From: Nostoc sp. NMS9
Lineage (GTDB): Bacteria > Cyanobacteriota > Cyanobacteriia > Cyanobacteriales > Nostocaceae
Assembly: GCF_017114995.1 (NCBI RefSeq)
Contig: NZ_JABXKL010000039.1
Span: 1 to 64,000, forward strand
Reading direction: 5' to 3'
DNA: 64,000 bases
The notes beneath the pieces were generated by a model, which made no database searches, was not told the origin of the DNA, and saw only the letters and a list, made by a program, of their open reading frames with translations. Numbering within the stretch: the first letter of the stretch is position 1; the number at the start of each line of letters is the position of its first letter. Shown piece after piece: positions 7,007 to 15,570 of this stretch. Position numbers and translations under genes: made by a program.

Positions 7007-8815
7007 TTAAGAATTACAGTATGCCCGTTCTGCTAATGTCACATCTAACACGAATGGATTTTCATTACCTTGAAATCTAGCGATCGCACGATTCCGTTCT
7101 ATTTCAGTAGTATCAGGTAGGTCTTGCTGATTCCATTTACACAAAGTCTGACGCTGATTCTGAAAGTAATTTGGGTCTACTTTCTCAGCTTGTTGCCGAT
7201 AAATAGTGTAAAAGTAGAAAATTGCTCTAGCTATATCCCCTTTTACTTTCTCTCTAGGCTCAAATTTAGAAGATGTTAATTCGCTAAACTCGTCAATTCC
7301 ACTACTAGGAATTGTAGATTGAACAGTATCATTTCGATACCATTTTTTAGTAGTTGTGTCAGCTATATCGTCGAAAGGTTTATTGCCTCGCTCACTATTA
7401 ATATCTGCTCGTGCAGGAAATAGATGGTGAAGGTCACTTCGGGAATTACCTTTGTCAGCGCCTTTACTTTGTGGCCAAACGTGTTCAGTATTCAGTCCTA
7501 ATTCGTCAGCTTCCTGACTAGGATCGTCATTGCCAACCAAAGTAATTGGGTAACTGGCATAGATATCTGTCACAATACCTGCTTGGTTGTCAATAACGCC
7601 AAACATTTCGTCTCTTGCGCGATCGTAATTCAAAGTTTTGCTCGGTGTATACTCCTTAGCTAGTTCATCAACTAAAGCAACCTTGGATAATTGAGGCAAT
7701 ATAATCGCAGAATCATTTACGGGAGTAGGAATGGGTTGAACAACAGGAGGAATAGTGTCAGGTTTGGACTGGTTCGCAGGTAATGTAAACGCTGCAATTA
7801 CAGGATCGTGGTCGCTGACAGGCTTACTAAAGCCTACATTGACATGCACAATGTCAATTTCTGGTTGAGCAACACGGGAAAGATTTTTACTGACTAGCAA
7901 ATGGTCAATAAGTTCAGGGTTTCCCTTGAATTTAAAACTAAAGCGATCGCTAACAGGTAAACGATCCGTCAGATTCTCAAGAATGTTGCCCTTCAAGGCT
8001 TTCAGAGGTAGGGAATCTGGTAAATCGTTTAAATCACCCAATACAATTACTTTGGCTTGCGGGTCAACTTGTAGTAGTTGCGCTACGAATTCATTCACGA
8101 TTTCGGCTTGTTTCACTCGTTTAACATCGCTGGGAGAACCTCCAAGCTTGGAAACAAAGTGATTAGCAATAATAAACAGTTTTTGATCGTTAAAAATAAA
8201 TTCTGCTACAAGTGGCTTACGGCTTTCATCGAAAGCATCATTCGTGGGGTCAATCCGACCAGGATTCAGCGAGAGGTCAAGACCATTTGAACTTTGAGTA
8301 ATAGTCACAGCATCTAATGAACCGCCTTTTTGGGGCGCTTTTGCTAGAGTTATCCGGCTGGGTTGAAACAAGAAACCGACACGAATATTACCTCCAGGTT
8401 CTCCACCATCTCGATCGTCGCTAGGCGGAATATCAACAAAGTCGTATGCTGGACTACCAATATTTTCGAGCGCAGCAATCAGTTTTTGGTAAGTCTGATT
8501 TGCATTCACAACCCGATCATTGGTTGGCCCGTTATTATCCTGAACTTCAATTAAACTAATCACATCTGGTGCGTTCAAATTATTGGCAATAATTTTGGCA
8601 ATATTATCAAAGCGTTGATCTTTCGGGTCTAAATTCTCGACATTAAAAGTTGCAACAGTCAATACATCCTGTGAATTTTCCAAAGATGTTGTTTCACGTT
8701 GTGCAACTACAGGTAAAGGAGTTGGCAATTGAGCTATTGAACTAGCTTGCAGTGGACTAATCCATCCAAAGAAGATAAAAGCAATACTAAGTATTAGCAA
8801 TTTGATAAATTTCAT
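7007..8815 (-). CDS. Exported nuclease: EEP domain fused to endonuclease I
   Basis: 602 aa from the ATG at 8815, which follows GGAAGAG closely; a TTG four codons earlier is less likely. A signal peptide (residues 1-25, MKFIKLLILSIAFIFFGWIS) sends it out of the cytoplasm. Residues about 50-345 form an endonuclease/exonuclease/phosphatase domain (VATFNVENLDP, SLIEVQDN, VLGDLNDLP, SDHDPVIA). Residues about 380-595 form an endonuclease I-type His-Me domain (TEHVWPQS, SDLHHLFPA, then NSERGNKPF). Both active-site sets look complete. Likely roles are extracellular DNA degradation, phosphate scavenging or control of eDNA. The gene is transcribed divergently from 9000-9800. Confidence 0.85.
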   Translation of the reverse strand: MKFIKLLILSIAFIFFGWISPLQASSIAQLPTPLPVVAQRETTSLENSQDVLTVATFNVENLDPKDQRFDNIAKIIANNLNAPDVISLIEVQDNNGPTNDRVVNANQTYQKLIAALENIGSPAYDFVDIPPSDDRDGGEPGGNIRVGFLFQPSRITLAKAPQKGGSLDAVTITQSSNGLDLSLNPGRIDPTNDAFDESRKPLVAEFIFNDQKLFIIANHFVSKLGGSPSDVKRVKQAEIVNEFVAQLLQVDPQAKVIVLGDLNDLPDSLPLKALKGNILENLTDRLPVSDRFSFKFKGNPELIDHLLVSKNLSRVAQPEIDIVHVNVGFSKPVSDHDPVIAAFTLPANQSKPDTIPPVVQPIPTPVNDSAIILPQLSKVALVDELAKEYTPSKTLNYDRARDEMFGVIDNQAGIVTDIYASYPITLVGNDDPSQEADELGLNTEHVWPQSKGADKGNSRSDLHHLFPARADINSERGNKPFDDIADTTTKKWYRNDTVQSTIPSSGIDEFSELTSSKFEPREKVKGDIARAIFYFYTIYRQQAEKVDPNYFQNQRQTLCKWNQQDLPDTTEIERNRAIARFQGNENPFVLDVTLAERAYCNS

Positions 8816-8999
8816 TGTCTCTTCCAATGAAGGTACTTTCTAGATTAGTCTTCTTATTAATACAGTTCAGTTAAGAAAAGTTTTAGGTTGGGTAAAATTT
8901 GCAATCTCTTGGGAAAAACTTTCATATACTCATCAATAGCCAGAACTATTTCCAAAAAAATCCCGTCCGAAAATAAGTTATACTGCAAAGATTTCAGGG

Positions 9000-9800
9000 A
9001 TGATGAGCAACACCAAGATAGTATATGTATGTTTATTCCTCTTTCTGATAATTGTCTTGTTTAAAATGCTAAGAAGGCAGATTCAGGCAAATTCTTTCCC
9101 AGTAGCTGAACAGCAGGCAATCAGAGTTTTATTTATTGGCAACAGCTATACATATTTCAACGATCTTCCTTGGTTGACACAACATTTGTCTGTTTCAGCG
9201 AAAGAACCTAAAAAGTTAGAAACTGAAATGGTTGTGATTGGTGGAGCTACACTTAAAAACCACTGGAAACATGGTAAAGCACTCAGACTTTTGAAAGCGA
9301 AACGCTGGGATTATGTAGTATTGCAAGAGCAAAGTACTCTACCAATTACCAATCCCCAGGAAATGTACAAGTACGCTACTCTGTTTGATGCCGAGATTAA
9401 GCGAGTGAATTCCCAAACAGTGTTTTACTTGACTTGGGCAAAGCAAAATCAACCAGAAACGCAACAGATATTGACTGATGCTTACATGAGCATTGCTAAA
9501 GAACTGAAAGCAAAAGTTGCACCTGTGGGAATAGCTTGGCAAAAAATTCAGGAAGCGAATCTGAAATTAAACCTTTACAGTTCGGATCAAAGCCACCCTA
9601 GTCCGATTGGATCGTATGTCGCAGCGTGTGTATTCTATACAACACTTTATGGGAATAGTCCCGTAGGCTTGAGTCGTTGTATATACAGTAGCGATTCTAG
9701 TACTCCACAAGAAAACAACAGAATTGAGTTGGAAAGTTTAAGTGAAACGGATGCCCAAATGATTCAAAATTTGGTTGATAGCATCGTCAGAAAGATATAG
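9000..9800 (+). CDS. SGNH-family hydrolase, membrane-anchored or exported
   Basis: 266 aa. One hydrophobic N-terminal segment (about residues 6-22) with following Arg/Lys suggests an anchor or uncleaved signal. Then come FIGNSYTYFNDLP (block I with catalytic Ser), VVIGGAT (Gly block), VLQEQS and SSDQSHPSPIGSYVAA (Asp and His of the last block). These mark an SGNH/GDSL-like hydrolase, probably acting on acyl or acetyl esters of a cell-surface polymer. The substrate is unknown. ATGATG start with AGGG just upstream. Confidence 0.75.
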   Translation: MMSNTKIVYVCLFLFLIIVLFKMLRRQIQANSFPVAEQQAIRVLFIGNSYTYFNDLPWLTQHLSVSAKEPKKLETEMVVIGGATLKNHWKHGKALRLLKAKRWDYVVLQEQSTLPITNPQEMYKYATLFDAEIKRVNSQTVFYLTWAKQNQPETQQILTDAYMSIAKELKAKVAPVGIAWQKIQEANLKLNLYSSDQSHPSPIGSYVAACVFYTTLYGNSPVGLSRCIYSSDSSTPQENNRIELESLSETDAQMIQNLVDSIVRKI

Positions 9801-9987
9801 GAACAGGCTGTTGTGTGGTTTAAAGGATAAGAGAAAGTTTTTAGCCTGCATTCAGACTTTTCACTTTGAAATCAACTTGGCTTTAGATAACTTAGTGAAG
9901 CTAGTGTAATCTAGCATCATTACCACGTTAGTTTTTTGGGGTAGGTGGGTAGTATAAATTACCTAAAAACTAATTTGGTATATAGCG

Positions 9988-10686
9988 ATGTTCAAGACTA
10001 AATTATCAGAATCGTGTGCTTGCGGGGAACTTAAGACCTCAAAGTTCATGGATCGCCATATTGGGGCGATCGCAACTTTAATTTTAATTAGCTTACTGAG
10101 TTCATTGAGTGGAACACCATTTGAACATAGCATTTCTAACGCTTGGGAAGCCTTTGTCTGGGGATTAGCAGATCCAGTAATTAGTTTAAACTGTTTAGTT
10201 GGTATTGTTGCGATTGGCTTACTCTCATCTGTGTTTGTTCGTGGCGCTGCGATCGCTGGATGTTTTGTCTTCGCAACAGTTTTAGGCATTGTAATTCATA
10301 TATTTCAGCTAAATTTACCAGGCACAGAAATAGCGTTCGCTGAAAGCGTTGGCGCAGCCATCGCCATTTCTACCATTGTTTTTGGTACTATGCTGATGAT
10401 GCCAAATCAACTAAACTTTCTGGTGCTTGCGCTGGTGGGCATCAGTGCTGGTTTATTTCAGGGTTACGCTAATGCTGAATCTATTGTTAGTGCAGGAATG
10501 ATACCAGTAGTTGCTTATATACTAGGTATTACCTTAACTCTGTTTGCGGTTGCCATGAGTGCTAGAGAAATTGGTGTTGGGATGGGTATGGGAGAAATAA
10601 ACCGAATTTTACCTTGGAAAATCAGCCTTGCTGGCTTCGCTTTGTGTGCGATCGGCATCGTGTTTTTGAGCAATTCGCTTATTTAA
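9988..10686 (+). CDS. HupE/UreJ-like membrane protein
   Basis: 232 aa with about six hydrophobic helices from residue 25 on. The overall pattern, with a GLADPVISLNCLVGIVAIGL block early and GLFQGYANAES later, follows HupE/UreJ proteins (nickel or cobalt uptake linked to hydrogenase and urease). The conserved His-Pro...Asp-His and Gly-His motifs of that family are here replaced by Asp-Pro, Asn-Cys and Gly-Tyr-Ala-Asn. Metal transport is therefore doubtful. An internal ATG at 10048 could also be the start. No hydrogenase or urease genes are nearby. Confidence 0.6.
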   Translation: MFKTKLSESCACGELKTSKFMDRHIGAIATLILISLLSSLSGTPFEHSISNAWEAFVWGLADPVISLNCLVGIVAIGLLSSVFVRGAAIAGCFVFATVLGIVIHIFQLNLPGTEIAFAESVGAAIAISTIVFGTMLMMPNQLNFLVLALVGISAGLFQGYANAESIVSAGMIPVVAYILGITLTLFAVAMSAREIGVGMGMGEINRILPWKISLAGFALCAIGIVFLSNSLI

Positions 10687-10721
10687 ATCAGATATTTCAA
10701 TTCAGTGGAATACATTCATTC

Positions 10722-10753
10722 GTGGGGGCGTACACCTAGCTGTGCGCCCCCAC
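10722..10753 (+). terminator. Probable intrinsic terminator after HupE-like gene
   Basis: A strong GC stem, GTGGGGGCGTACA with TGTGCGCCCCCAC (one wobble pair), is followed by TGCGTTTTC, 36 bp after the stop of the HupE-like gene. The T-run is short, so it may also be a dispersed hairpin. Confidence 0.5.
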
Positions 10754-10840
10754 TGCGTTTTCAGACTGGACAAGCAATTATAGTGAATAAGTTGATGCAC
10801 CTCTGCGCTAATCTAGAGGCTATATCTAAAATATAAGGTT

Positions 10841-11404
10841 ATGACACCTGAAGAAATTGCGGCTACGCTAACAGAATTATTTGGCACATCGGCTATTGCA
10901 ACAATCGCTCCTGGATCGTGGCAAGTAGACACTGCTACTTTTCGGCTGTTGGTGCTGCTTTCCGAAGATAATACTTGGTTGCGAGTTTTACTGCCTATTC
11001 TCCCCATTCAAGAAGCCCAACCATTTTTAGAACAGTTCCTAGAAGCCAACTTCGATGACACTCAAGAAGTACGTTACGCTTTGTATGAAGGGGTCGTTTG
11101 GGGAGTCTTTCAACATCACAGTGCTACTTTAGTGAGTGCAGATTTGTCCAATGCAATCAACCGACTTGTATCTCTCCATCAGGCTGGATTAAATAATGTC
11201 TTTAATCGACTAATTGAAAGCCGTATCCGGCAAATTATTCAGGCAGCAAAACAGCAAGGACAATCTCTGCAAGCTACCATGCAAAGCTTAGAACGCTTTT
11301 ATGCCGAAGGAATGATGGGCGAAATAAATCAAACTTCACAAGGGCGAGAAGAAGTCCTAACTGCTTGGCGGCGTCAGTTAGAACGTTTATGGAATGAAGG
11401 TTAA
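10841..11404 (+). CDS. Conserved cyanobacterial protein of unknown function
   Basis: 187 aa, soluble, no signal peptide or membrane helix. The N-terminal half (about 1-90) alternates strands and helices somewhat like small chaperone folds (TIAPGSWQVDTATFRLLVLL); the C-terminal half is helical (RLVSLHQAGL, QLERLWNEG). I do not recognise a named family. The ATG fits, with GG four bases upstream. It lies 54 bp before the DUF2358 gene and may be co-transcribed with it. Confidence 0.65.
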   Translation: MTPEEIAATLTELFGTSAIATIAPGSWQVDTATFRLLVLLSEDNTWLRVLLPILPIQEAQPFLEQFLEANFDDTQEVRYALYEGVVWGVFQHHSATLVSADLSNAINRLVSLHQAGLNNVFNRLIESRIRQIIQAAKQQGQSLQATMQSLERFYAEGMMGEINQTSQGREEVLTAWRRQLERLWNEG

Positions 11405-11457
11405 TTTCAGTTTTTCAGTTTTCATATTAAACCAACTTACAGATATATTTATTTATC

Positions 11458-11835
11458 ATGGATATCATTGAAATCCTCAAACAAGACTATCAAAGATTCC
11501 CAGTCAATCAAACTTACAGCATTTACACTCCAAACGTTTATTTTCAAGACCCACTGAATAAATTTAGTGGTGTTAAACGTTACAAACAAATGATTAATTT
11601 TATCCAAACTTGGTTTTTAGATCCCAAGATGGACTTACATAATATTCAACGTTTAGGAAACACAATAAAAACTGAGTGGACACTTAGTTGGAATACTCCT
11701 CTCCCCTGGAAGCCACGAATCTCTATTCCTGGTTGGAGTGAATTAGGTCTTAACTCTGATGGTTTAATTGTCTCTCATCTCGATTATTGGAACTGTTCAC
11801 GCCTAGATGTGGTGAAACAGCATTTTTCCTCTTGA
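11458..11835 (+). CDS. DUF2358-like protein
   Basis: 125 aa. The pattern IIEILKQDYQRFP, then YTPNVYFQDPLNKFSGVKRY and later WSELGLNSDGLIVSHLDYW, fits DUF2358 proteins of cyanobacteria and plastids, which have a SnoaL/NTF2-like cone fold. No biochemical role is established to my knowledge. It is soluble and follows the 10841-11404 gene closely in the same orientation. Confidence 0.75.
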   Translation: MDIIEILKQDYQRFPVNQTYSIYTPNVYFQDPLNKFSGVKRYKQMINFIQTWFLDPKMDLHNIQRLGNTIKTEWTLSWNTPLPWKPRISIPGWSELGLNSDGLIVSHLDYWNCSRLDVVKQHFSS

Positions 11836-11960
11836 AAAAGTTAATAATTGATATATCTGAGCAGATGATTGCTATTACACTAAACGTAACAACAAAAGCC
11901 ATTAATCTTTATGAACGAGAAATAAAAGGATACAGAGCAAGTAAATTTCCTTATGGGAAT

Positions 11961-11992
11961 TGTTAATTTTGAATTTTGAATTTTGAATTTGG
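11961..11992. repeat. Short tandem repeat GAATTTT
   Basis: Four copies of a TTTTGAA heptamer lie directly before the Uma2 gene and provide an alternative upstream TTG start. The related repeat ATTCAAAAT occurs at 31478-31523. Confidence 0.7.
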
Positions 11993-12003
11993 AGCAAAGC
12001 GAC

Positions 12004-12744
12004 GTGACGGCTGCCAAAAATCCTGAAATCCCTGCTGAATTAACTATACATACAGAAGCAGAAGATATTATCATTCCCCCTAGTGATTTATGGAGTGATG
12101 AGCCTCCTTTGGAAAGCGATCTACACCGCGAGCAAATTGAACTACTATTGGCGTGTCTGAAATGGTGGTGGCGTCAGCGTAATGATTTTTATGCTACTGG
12201 AAATTTAACGATTTATTTTAGCCCAGAACAGATTACCACACGAGACTTTAGAGGCCCAGATTTTTTTGTCGTCAAGGATTGTGAAAATCGCCCCCGCAAA
12301 AGTTGGGTATTATGGGCAGAAAAAGGAAAGTATCCCAATGTGATTATTGAATTACTTTCTAATAGTACTGCCAAGGTTGATAAAGGTCTAAAGTTTGAAC
12401 TTTACCAGGAGACTTTTCGCACGCCGGAATATTTTTGGTTTCACCCCAATACTTTGGAGTTTCAAGGATTTCGTTTAGTGGGTGGTAAATATCAAGCTTT
12501 GGAACCAAATGCTCAAGGGTGGCTGTGGAGTCAGCAGTTAGAATTATTTTTGGGAATCTATGAGTCAAAATTACGGTTTTTTAACGTAGATAATCAGTTG
12601 GTAGCGACTCCCGAAGAAAGGGCACAAGCAGCAGAACGAGAAACTAAAGCTGAACGACAACAGAGGGAACTTGTACAACAGCAGGTGGAAGAACTGAAGG
12701 CTAGATTGAAGGAATTGGGGGTTAATCCAGAAGAGTTAGAGTAG
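12004..12744 (+). CDS. Uma2-family (DUF820) protein
   Basis: 246 aa. A GTG start at 12004 is chosen because GGAG lies nine bases upstream; TTG codons at 11983 and 11989 fall inside a short tandem repeat. The core matches the Uma2/DUF820 restriction-endonuclease-like fold: DFRGPDFFVVKD, then PNVIIELLSNSTAKVDKGLK and YQETFRTPEYFWFHP. The PD...E-L pattern marks the putative nuclease site. The C-terminus (about 200-246) is a coiled coil (RETKAERQQRELVQQQVEEL). Cyanobacteria carry dozens of these; the cellular role is unknown. The stop nearly abuts a convergent small gene. Confidence 0.85.
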   Translation: MTAAKNPEIPAELTIHTEAEDIIIPPSDLWSDEPPLESDLHREQIELLLACLKWWWRQRNDFYATGNLTIYFSPEQITTRDFRGPDFFVVKDCENRPRKSWVLWAEKGKYPNVIIELLSNSTAKVDKGLKFELYQETFRTPEYFWFHPNTLEFQGFRLVGGKYQALEPNAQGWLWSQQLELFLGIYESKLRFFNVDNQLVATPEERAQAAERETKAERQQRELVQQQVEELKARLKELGVNPEELE

Positions 12745-12756
12745 GAAAAATAAGCA

Positions 12757-12951
12757 CTACTTCTCTTTCTCTTCATCTAGTGCTTTTTGGATAGCACGGC
12801 GGCAAAATTCTGGAGGATCGTCTTTAGCTTTTACCTCTTCCTTCATTTCCTTGCTGACTCGCAAGTTTATGTATTCAGTCAATGGTTTATCTCTGTCAGT
12901 TTTAAAACCATGATTTTTAATTTCTGGATTTCCACGATTATCTTTAGACAC
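12757..12951 (-). CDS. Small ribbon-helix-helix-like protein
   Basis: 64 aa from a GTG at 12951; no ATG is available and no Shine-Dalgarno is clear. The segment YINLRVSKEMKEEVKAK followed by FCRRAIQKALDEEKEK has the strand-helix-helix look of ribbon-helix-helix DNA-binding antitoxins or regulators. No toxin partner lies next to it. It converges with the Uma2 gene with 12 bp between stops. Moderately supported. Confidence 0.5.
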   Translation of the reverse strand: MSKDNRGNPEIKNHGFKTDRDKPLTEYINLRVSKEMKEEVKAKDDPPEFCRRAIQKALDEEKEK

Positions 12952-13077
12952 TTTACGTTACTTAATATATCTGGATTAATTGATATACATATTGAATAAT
13001 GATTTATTAGTGGGTATTTCGCCTGAGAAACTAGATACCCACCAAATATCCCATTAGAAACGAGACACTTCTATTTT

Positions 13078-13455
13078 ATGTTCATGCGTTCCGAACTTGA
13101 AATCAAAACCATCCGAGAGTTACGCGACTTATGCCGACGCTACGGTATCAAGCCGACAGGAAATCCAGGATACAAAGTTTCTTACATCACTTCTCTGATG
13201 GCATTCCCACAACTAGCACTACATCAGATGCAAGAGGGAAGAGGGTTAAAGGCTCCCACTTTCACGACTTTTCAGTATATTGGCGCAGCGATAGATGAGA
13301 TGAGTTCACCTACAGATGAGCAAATAGCACTGATTCGGCTAACGCTCGAAGGTAGGAAAATGACTTACCCCGATAGATTTGAACAGGAAAAGCTGTTGAA
13401 TTTGCACAAAGCTAAGATGCTGGTTGAGCAAGCTTTTGCCATGTTGAGCCAGTAA
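13078..13455 (+). CDS. SAP-like domain protein of unknown function
   Basis: 125 aa. Residues about 5-42 (LEIKTIRELRDLCRRYGIKP, then YKVSYITSLMAF) resemble a SAP helix-extension-helix nucleic-acid-binding motif. The rest is helical, without a recognised domain. ATG codons at 13078 and 13084 are both possible starts. It stands alone, followed by a MITE-like element. Confidence 0.6.
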   Translation: MFMRSELEIKTIRELRDLCRRYGIKPTGNPGYKVSYITSLMAFPQLALHQMQEGRGLKAPTFTTFQYIGAAIDEMSSPTDEQIALIRLTLEGRKMTYPDRFEQEKLLNLHKAKMLVEQAFAMLSQ

Positions 13456-13493
13456 ACAGCCCTGATCGCAATTTTCAGATAATTAAACCATAG

Positions 13494-13730
13494 TGCGGGG
13501 TAGCACAACTGTGCATTGGTGTAAACTTAAGCCAAAACCCTTTTAAAATCTCGTTTTCAGCAAGAGGCTGGAAATGCTACTCCTGGCGGCTCTGCCGCGA
13601 GTTCGGGAGGCGGCAGCCCCAATGAGGGGCATTCCCAGTCTCCGACTGGGAACGAGATAATCTGCTAAAAACTTTTTCTAGACTGGCTTTAACCTTAAGT
13701 TGACACCAATGACAACTGTGCTGCCCCACC
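13494..13730. mobile_element. MITE-like element with 36-bp terminal inverted repeats
   Basis: The left end 13494-13533 and right end 13687-13730 are inverted copies; the shared parts include GGGG, AGCACA, CATTGGTGT and AACTTAAG. The centre carries hairpins, including CATTCCCAGTC...GACTGGGAACGAG. A second, shorter copy lies at 49317-49500, and a relative of the centre at 22728-22838. There is no coding frame. Confidence 0.65.
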
Positions 13731-13798
13731 GGGGATTGAAACAAAATCCCTCAATACTTTAGAGTTAATAATAAACTCAACTTCAAAGCGCGATCGCA

Positions 13799-14080
13799 AT
13801 GACTGATAAAGAACTCAAACATCTACTTGAGAGTAATGCTAAAACAGTCCAAGCTATGTTAGATGAAATGGCAGAAGCACGTCAGGAACGCCAAGAACTC
13901 CGAGAAGGAATGCTGCAAATTCAGAATGCGGTAGCACAATTAACGAATATACAAGAGAGAATAACCAATTTACTAATTTCTATTGATGGCGATCGCCCCA
14001 CAATTCTCAAAAAACTCTCAGCACTGGAAACTAAGCTTGACCAGTTATTGCAGCAAAACCCAACGGATGAGTTAGGGTAA
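13799..14080 (+). CDS. Small coiled-coil protein
   Basis: 93 aa, almost entirely heptad-patterned helix (KELKHLLESNAKTVQAMLDE, later ALETKLDQLLQQNP). No membrane segment or signal. Similar small proteins are common in Nostoc and have no assigned role. A GCGATCGC site directly precedes the ATG, and no Shine-Dalgarno is visible. Confidence 0.55.
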   Translation: MTDKELKHLLESNAKTVQAMLDEMAEARQERQELREGMLQIQNAVAQLTNIQERITNLLISIDGDRPTILKKLSALETKLDQLLQQNPTDELG

Positions 14081-14184
14081 ATACTCATAATAATGCCTAG
14101 ACGTGTTGAAACAACATTTATTTTCCTTAAACAGTCGATAATGTAAATAAATGTAAAAAATTCTCAGGCAGGATAGAAGCATCT

Positions 14185-15372
14185 ATGCGTGTAATTTTAA
14201 TGACTGGTAAAGGCGGTGTGGGCAAAACTTCCGTCGCTGCTGCAACTGGACTCCGTTGCGCGGAACTAGGTTATCAGACGTTGGTTTTAAGTACAGATCC
14301 CGCCCACTCCCTCGCAGACAGTTTTGACATGGAACTGGGACATACACCCCGAAAAATTCGCCCAAATCTGTGGGGTGCTGAACTCGATGCCCTGCAAGAA
14401 CTGGAGGGAAACTGGGGTGCTGTGAAACGTTATATTACCCAAGTTTTACAGGCAAGGGGTTTAGACGGCATACAGGCGGAAGAATTGGCAATTTTACCAG
14501 GCATGGATGAGATTTTTGGCTTGGTAAGGATGAAACGCCATTACGATGAAGGTGAGTTTGATGTCTTAATTATCGACTCAGCCCCCACCGGCACAGCACT
14601 GCGCTTACTGAGTTTACCTGAAGTTGGTGGCTGGTATATGCGCCGTTTTTACAAACCATTTCAAAACATCTCGGTGGCACTTCGACCCCTGGTTGAACCT
14701 TTTTTTAGACCAATTGCTGGTTTTTCGCTACCTGATAAAGAGGTGATGGATGCGCCTTATGAATTTTATGAACAAATTGAAGCTCTGGAAAAAGTATTAA
14801 CAGATAATACTCAAACCTCAGTACGTCTTGTCACTAATCCCGAAAAGATGGTGATTAAAGAGTCTCTCCGCGCCCATGCTTATCTGAGTTTGTATAATGT
14901 TGCAACAGATTTAGTAGTGGCTAATCGCATTATTCCAAGCGAAGTCCAAGATCCATTTTTCCAACGTTGGAAGGAAAGTCAGGAGCAATATCGCCAAGAA
15001 ATTCATGATAATTTTCACCCTCTGCCTGTGAAAGAAGTTCCCTTATTTTCTGAGGAAATGTGCGGATTAGCTTCATTAGAACGCCTGAAAGAAACTCTTT
15101 ATAAAGATGAAGATCCGACTCAGGTTTATTACAAAGAAACAACTCTTAGAGTAGTGCAAGAGGAAAATCAATACAGCTTAGAACTTTACTTACCTGGTAT
15201 TCCTAAAGACCAAGTTCAACTCAGTAAAACTGGAGATGAATTAAACATTACTATTGGCAACCATCGTCGTAACTTAGTTTTGCCACAAGCCTTAGCAGCA
15301 CTACAACCAGCCGGAGCAAAGATGGAAGATGATTATCTGAAAATCCGCTTTGCTGACAATACAAGAGTTTAA
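14185..15372 (+). CDS. get3d: ArsA/Get3-family ATPase, Get3d type
   Basis: 395 aa. The N-terminus has the deviant Walker A of the ArsA/Get3 group ([17 protein letters not shown], residues 6-22), then [12 protein letters not shown] (switch I), [10 protein letters not shown] and [14 protein letters not shown] (switch II). Residues about 310-395 ([20 protein letters not shown], later NLVLPQ and YLKIRFAD) form an alpha-crystallin/Hsp20-like domain. That domain order is characteristic of the Get3d proteins of cyanobacteria and plastids, thought to handle hydrophobic clients. The tail-anchor CxxC of Get3 is absent. Single gene followed by an intrinsic terminator. Confidence 0.9.
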   Translation: MRVILMTGKGGVGKTSVAAATGLRCAELGYQTLVLSTDPAHSLADSFDMELGHTPRKIRPNLWGAELDALQELEGNWGAVKRYITQVLQARGLDGIQAEELAILPGMDEIFGLVRMKRHYDEGEFDVLIIDSAPTGTALRLLSLPEVGGWYMRRFYKPFQNISVALRPLVEPFFRPIAGFSLPDKEVMDAPYEFYEQIEALEKVLTDNTQTSVRLVTNPEKMVIKESLRAHAYLSLYNVATDLVVANRIIPSEVQDPFFQRWKESQEQYRQEIHDNFHPLPVKEVPLFSEEMCGLASLERLKETLYKDEDPTQVYYKETTLRVVQEENQYSLELYLPGIPKDQVQLSKTGDELNITIGNHRRNLVLPQALAALQPAGAKMEDDYLKIRFADNTRV

Positions 15373-15441
15373 TTTTGTTGAACGTTACTTTGTCAACAAA
15401 AAGTTAAAACTAAAAAGCAAGAATTTTCTCTTGTAGCTAGT

Positions 15442-15475
15442 ACAGACGCAATCTTTTTAGCGTCTGTTTTTATAA
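15442..15475 (+). terminator. Intrinsic terminator after get3d
   Basis: An 8-bp stem, ACAGACGC with GCGTCTGT, is followed by TTTTATAATTTTTT, 70 bp after the get3d stop. The form is a classic Rho-independent terminator. Confidence 0.75.
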
Positions 15476-15570
15476 TTTTTTGGTGAATTTTGATAAAAGG
15501 CAAAAAAATATTTTTATTAATGATTTGACCGTAGTTTTACTGAAGACAAAATGATGAAATAAATTTCAAA

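Noticed and set aside
13730..13742. GGGGATTGAAAC, like the end of a cyanobacterial CRISPR repeat
   Set aside because: Single occurrence with no second repeat or spacer nearby.
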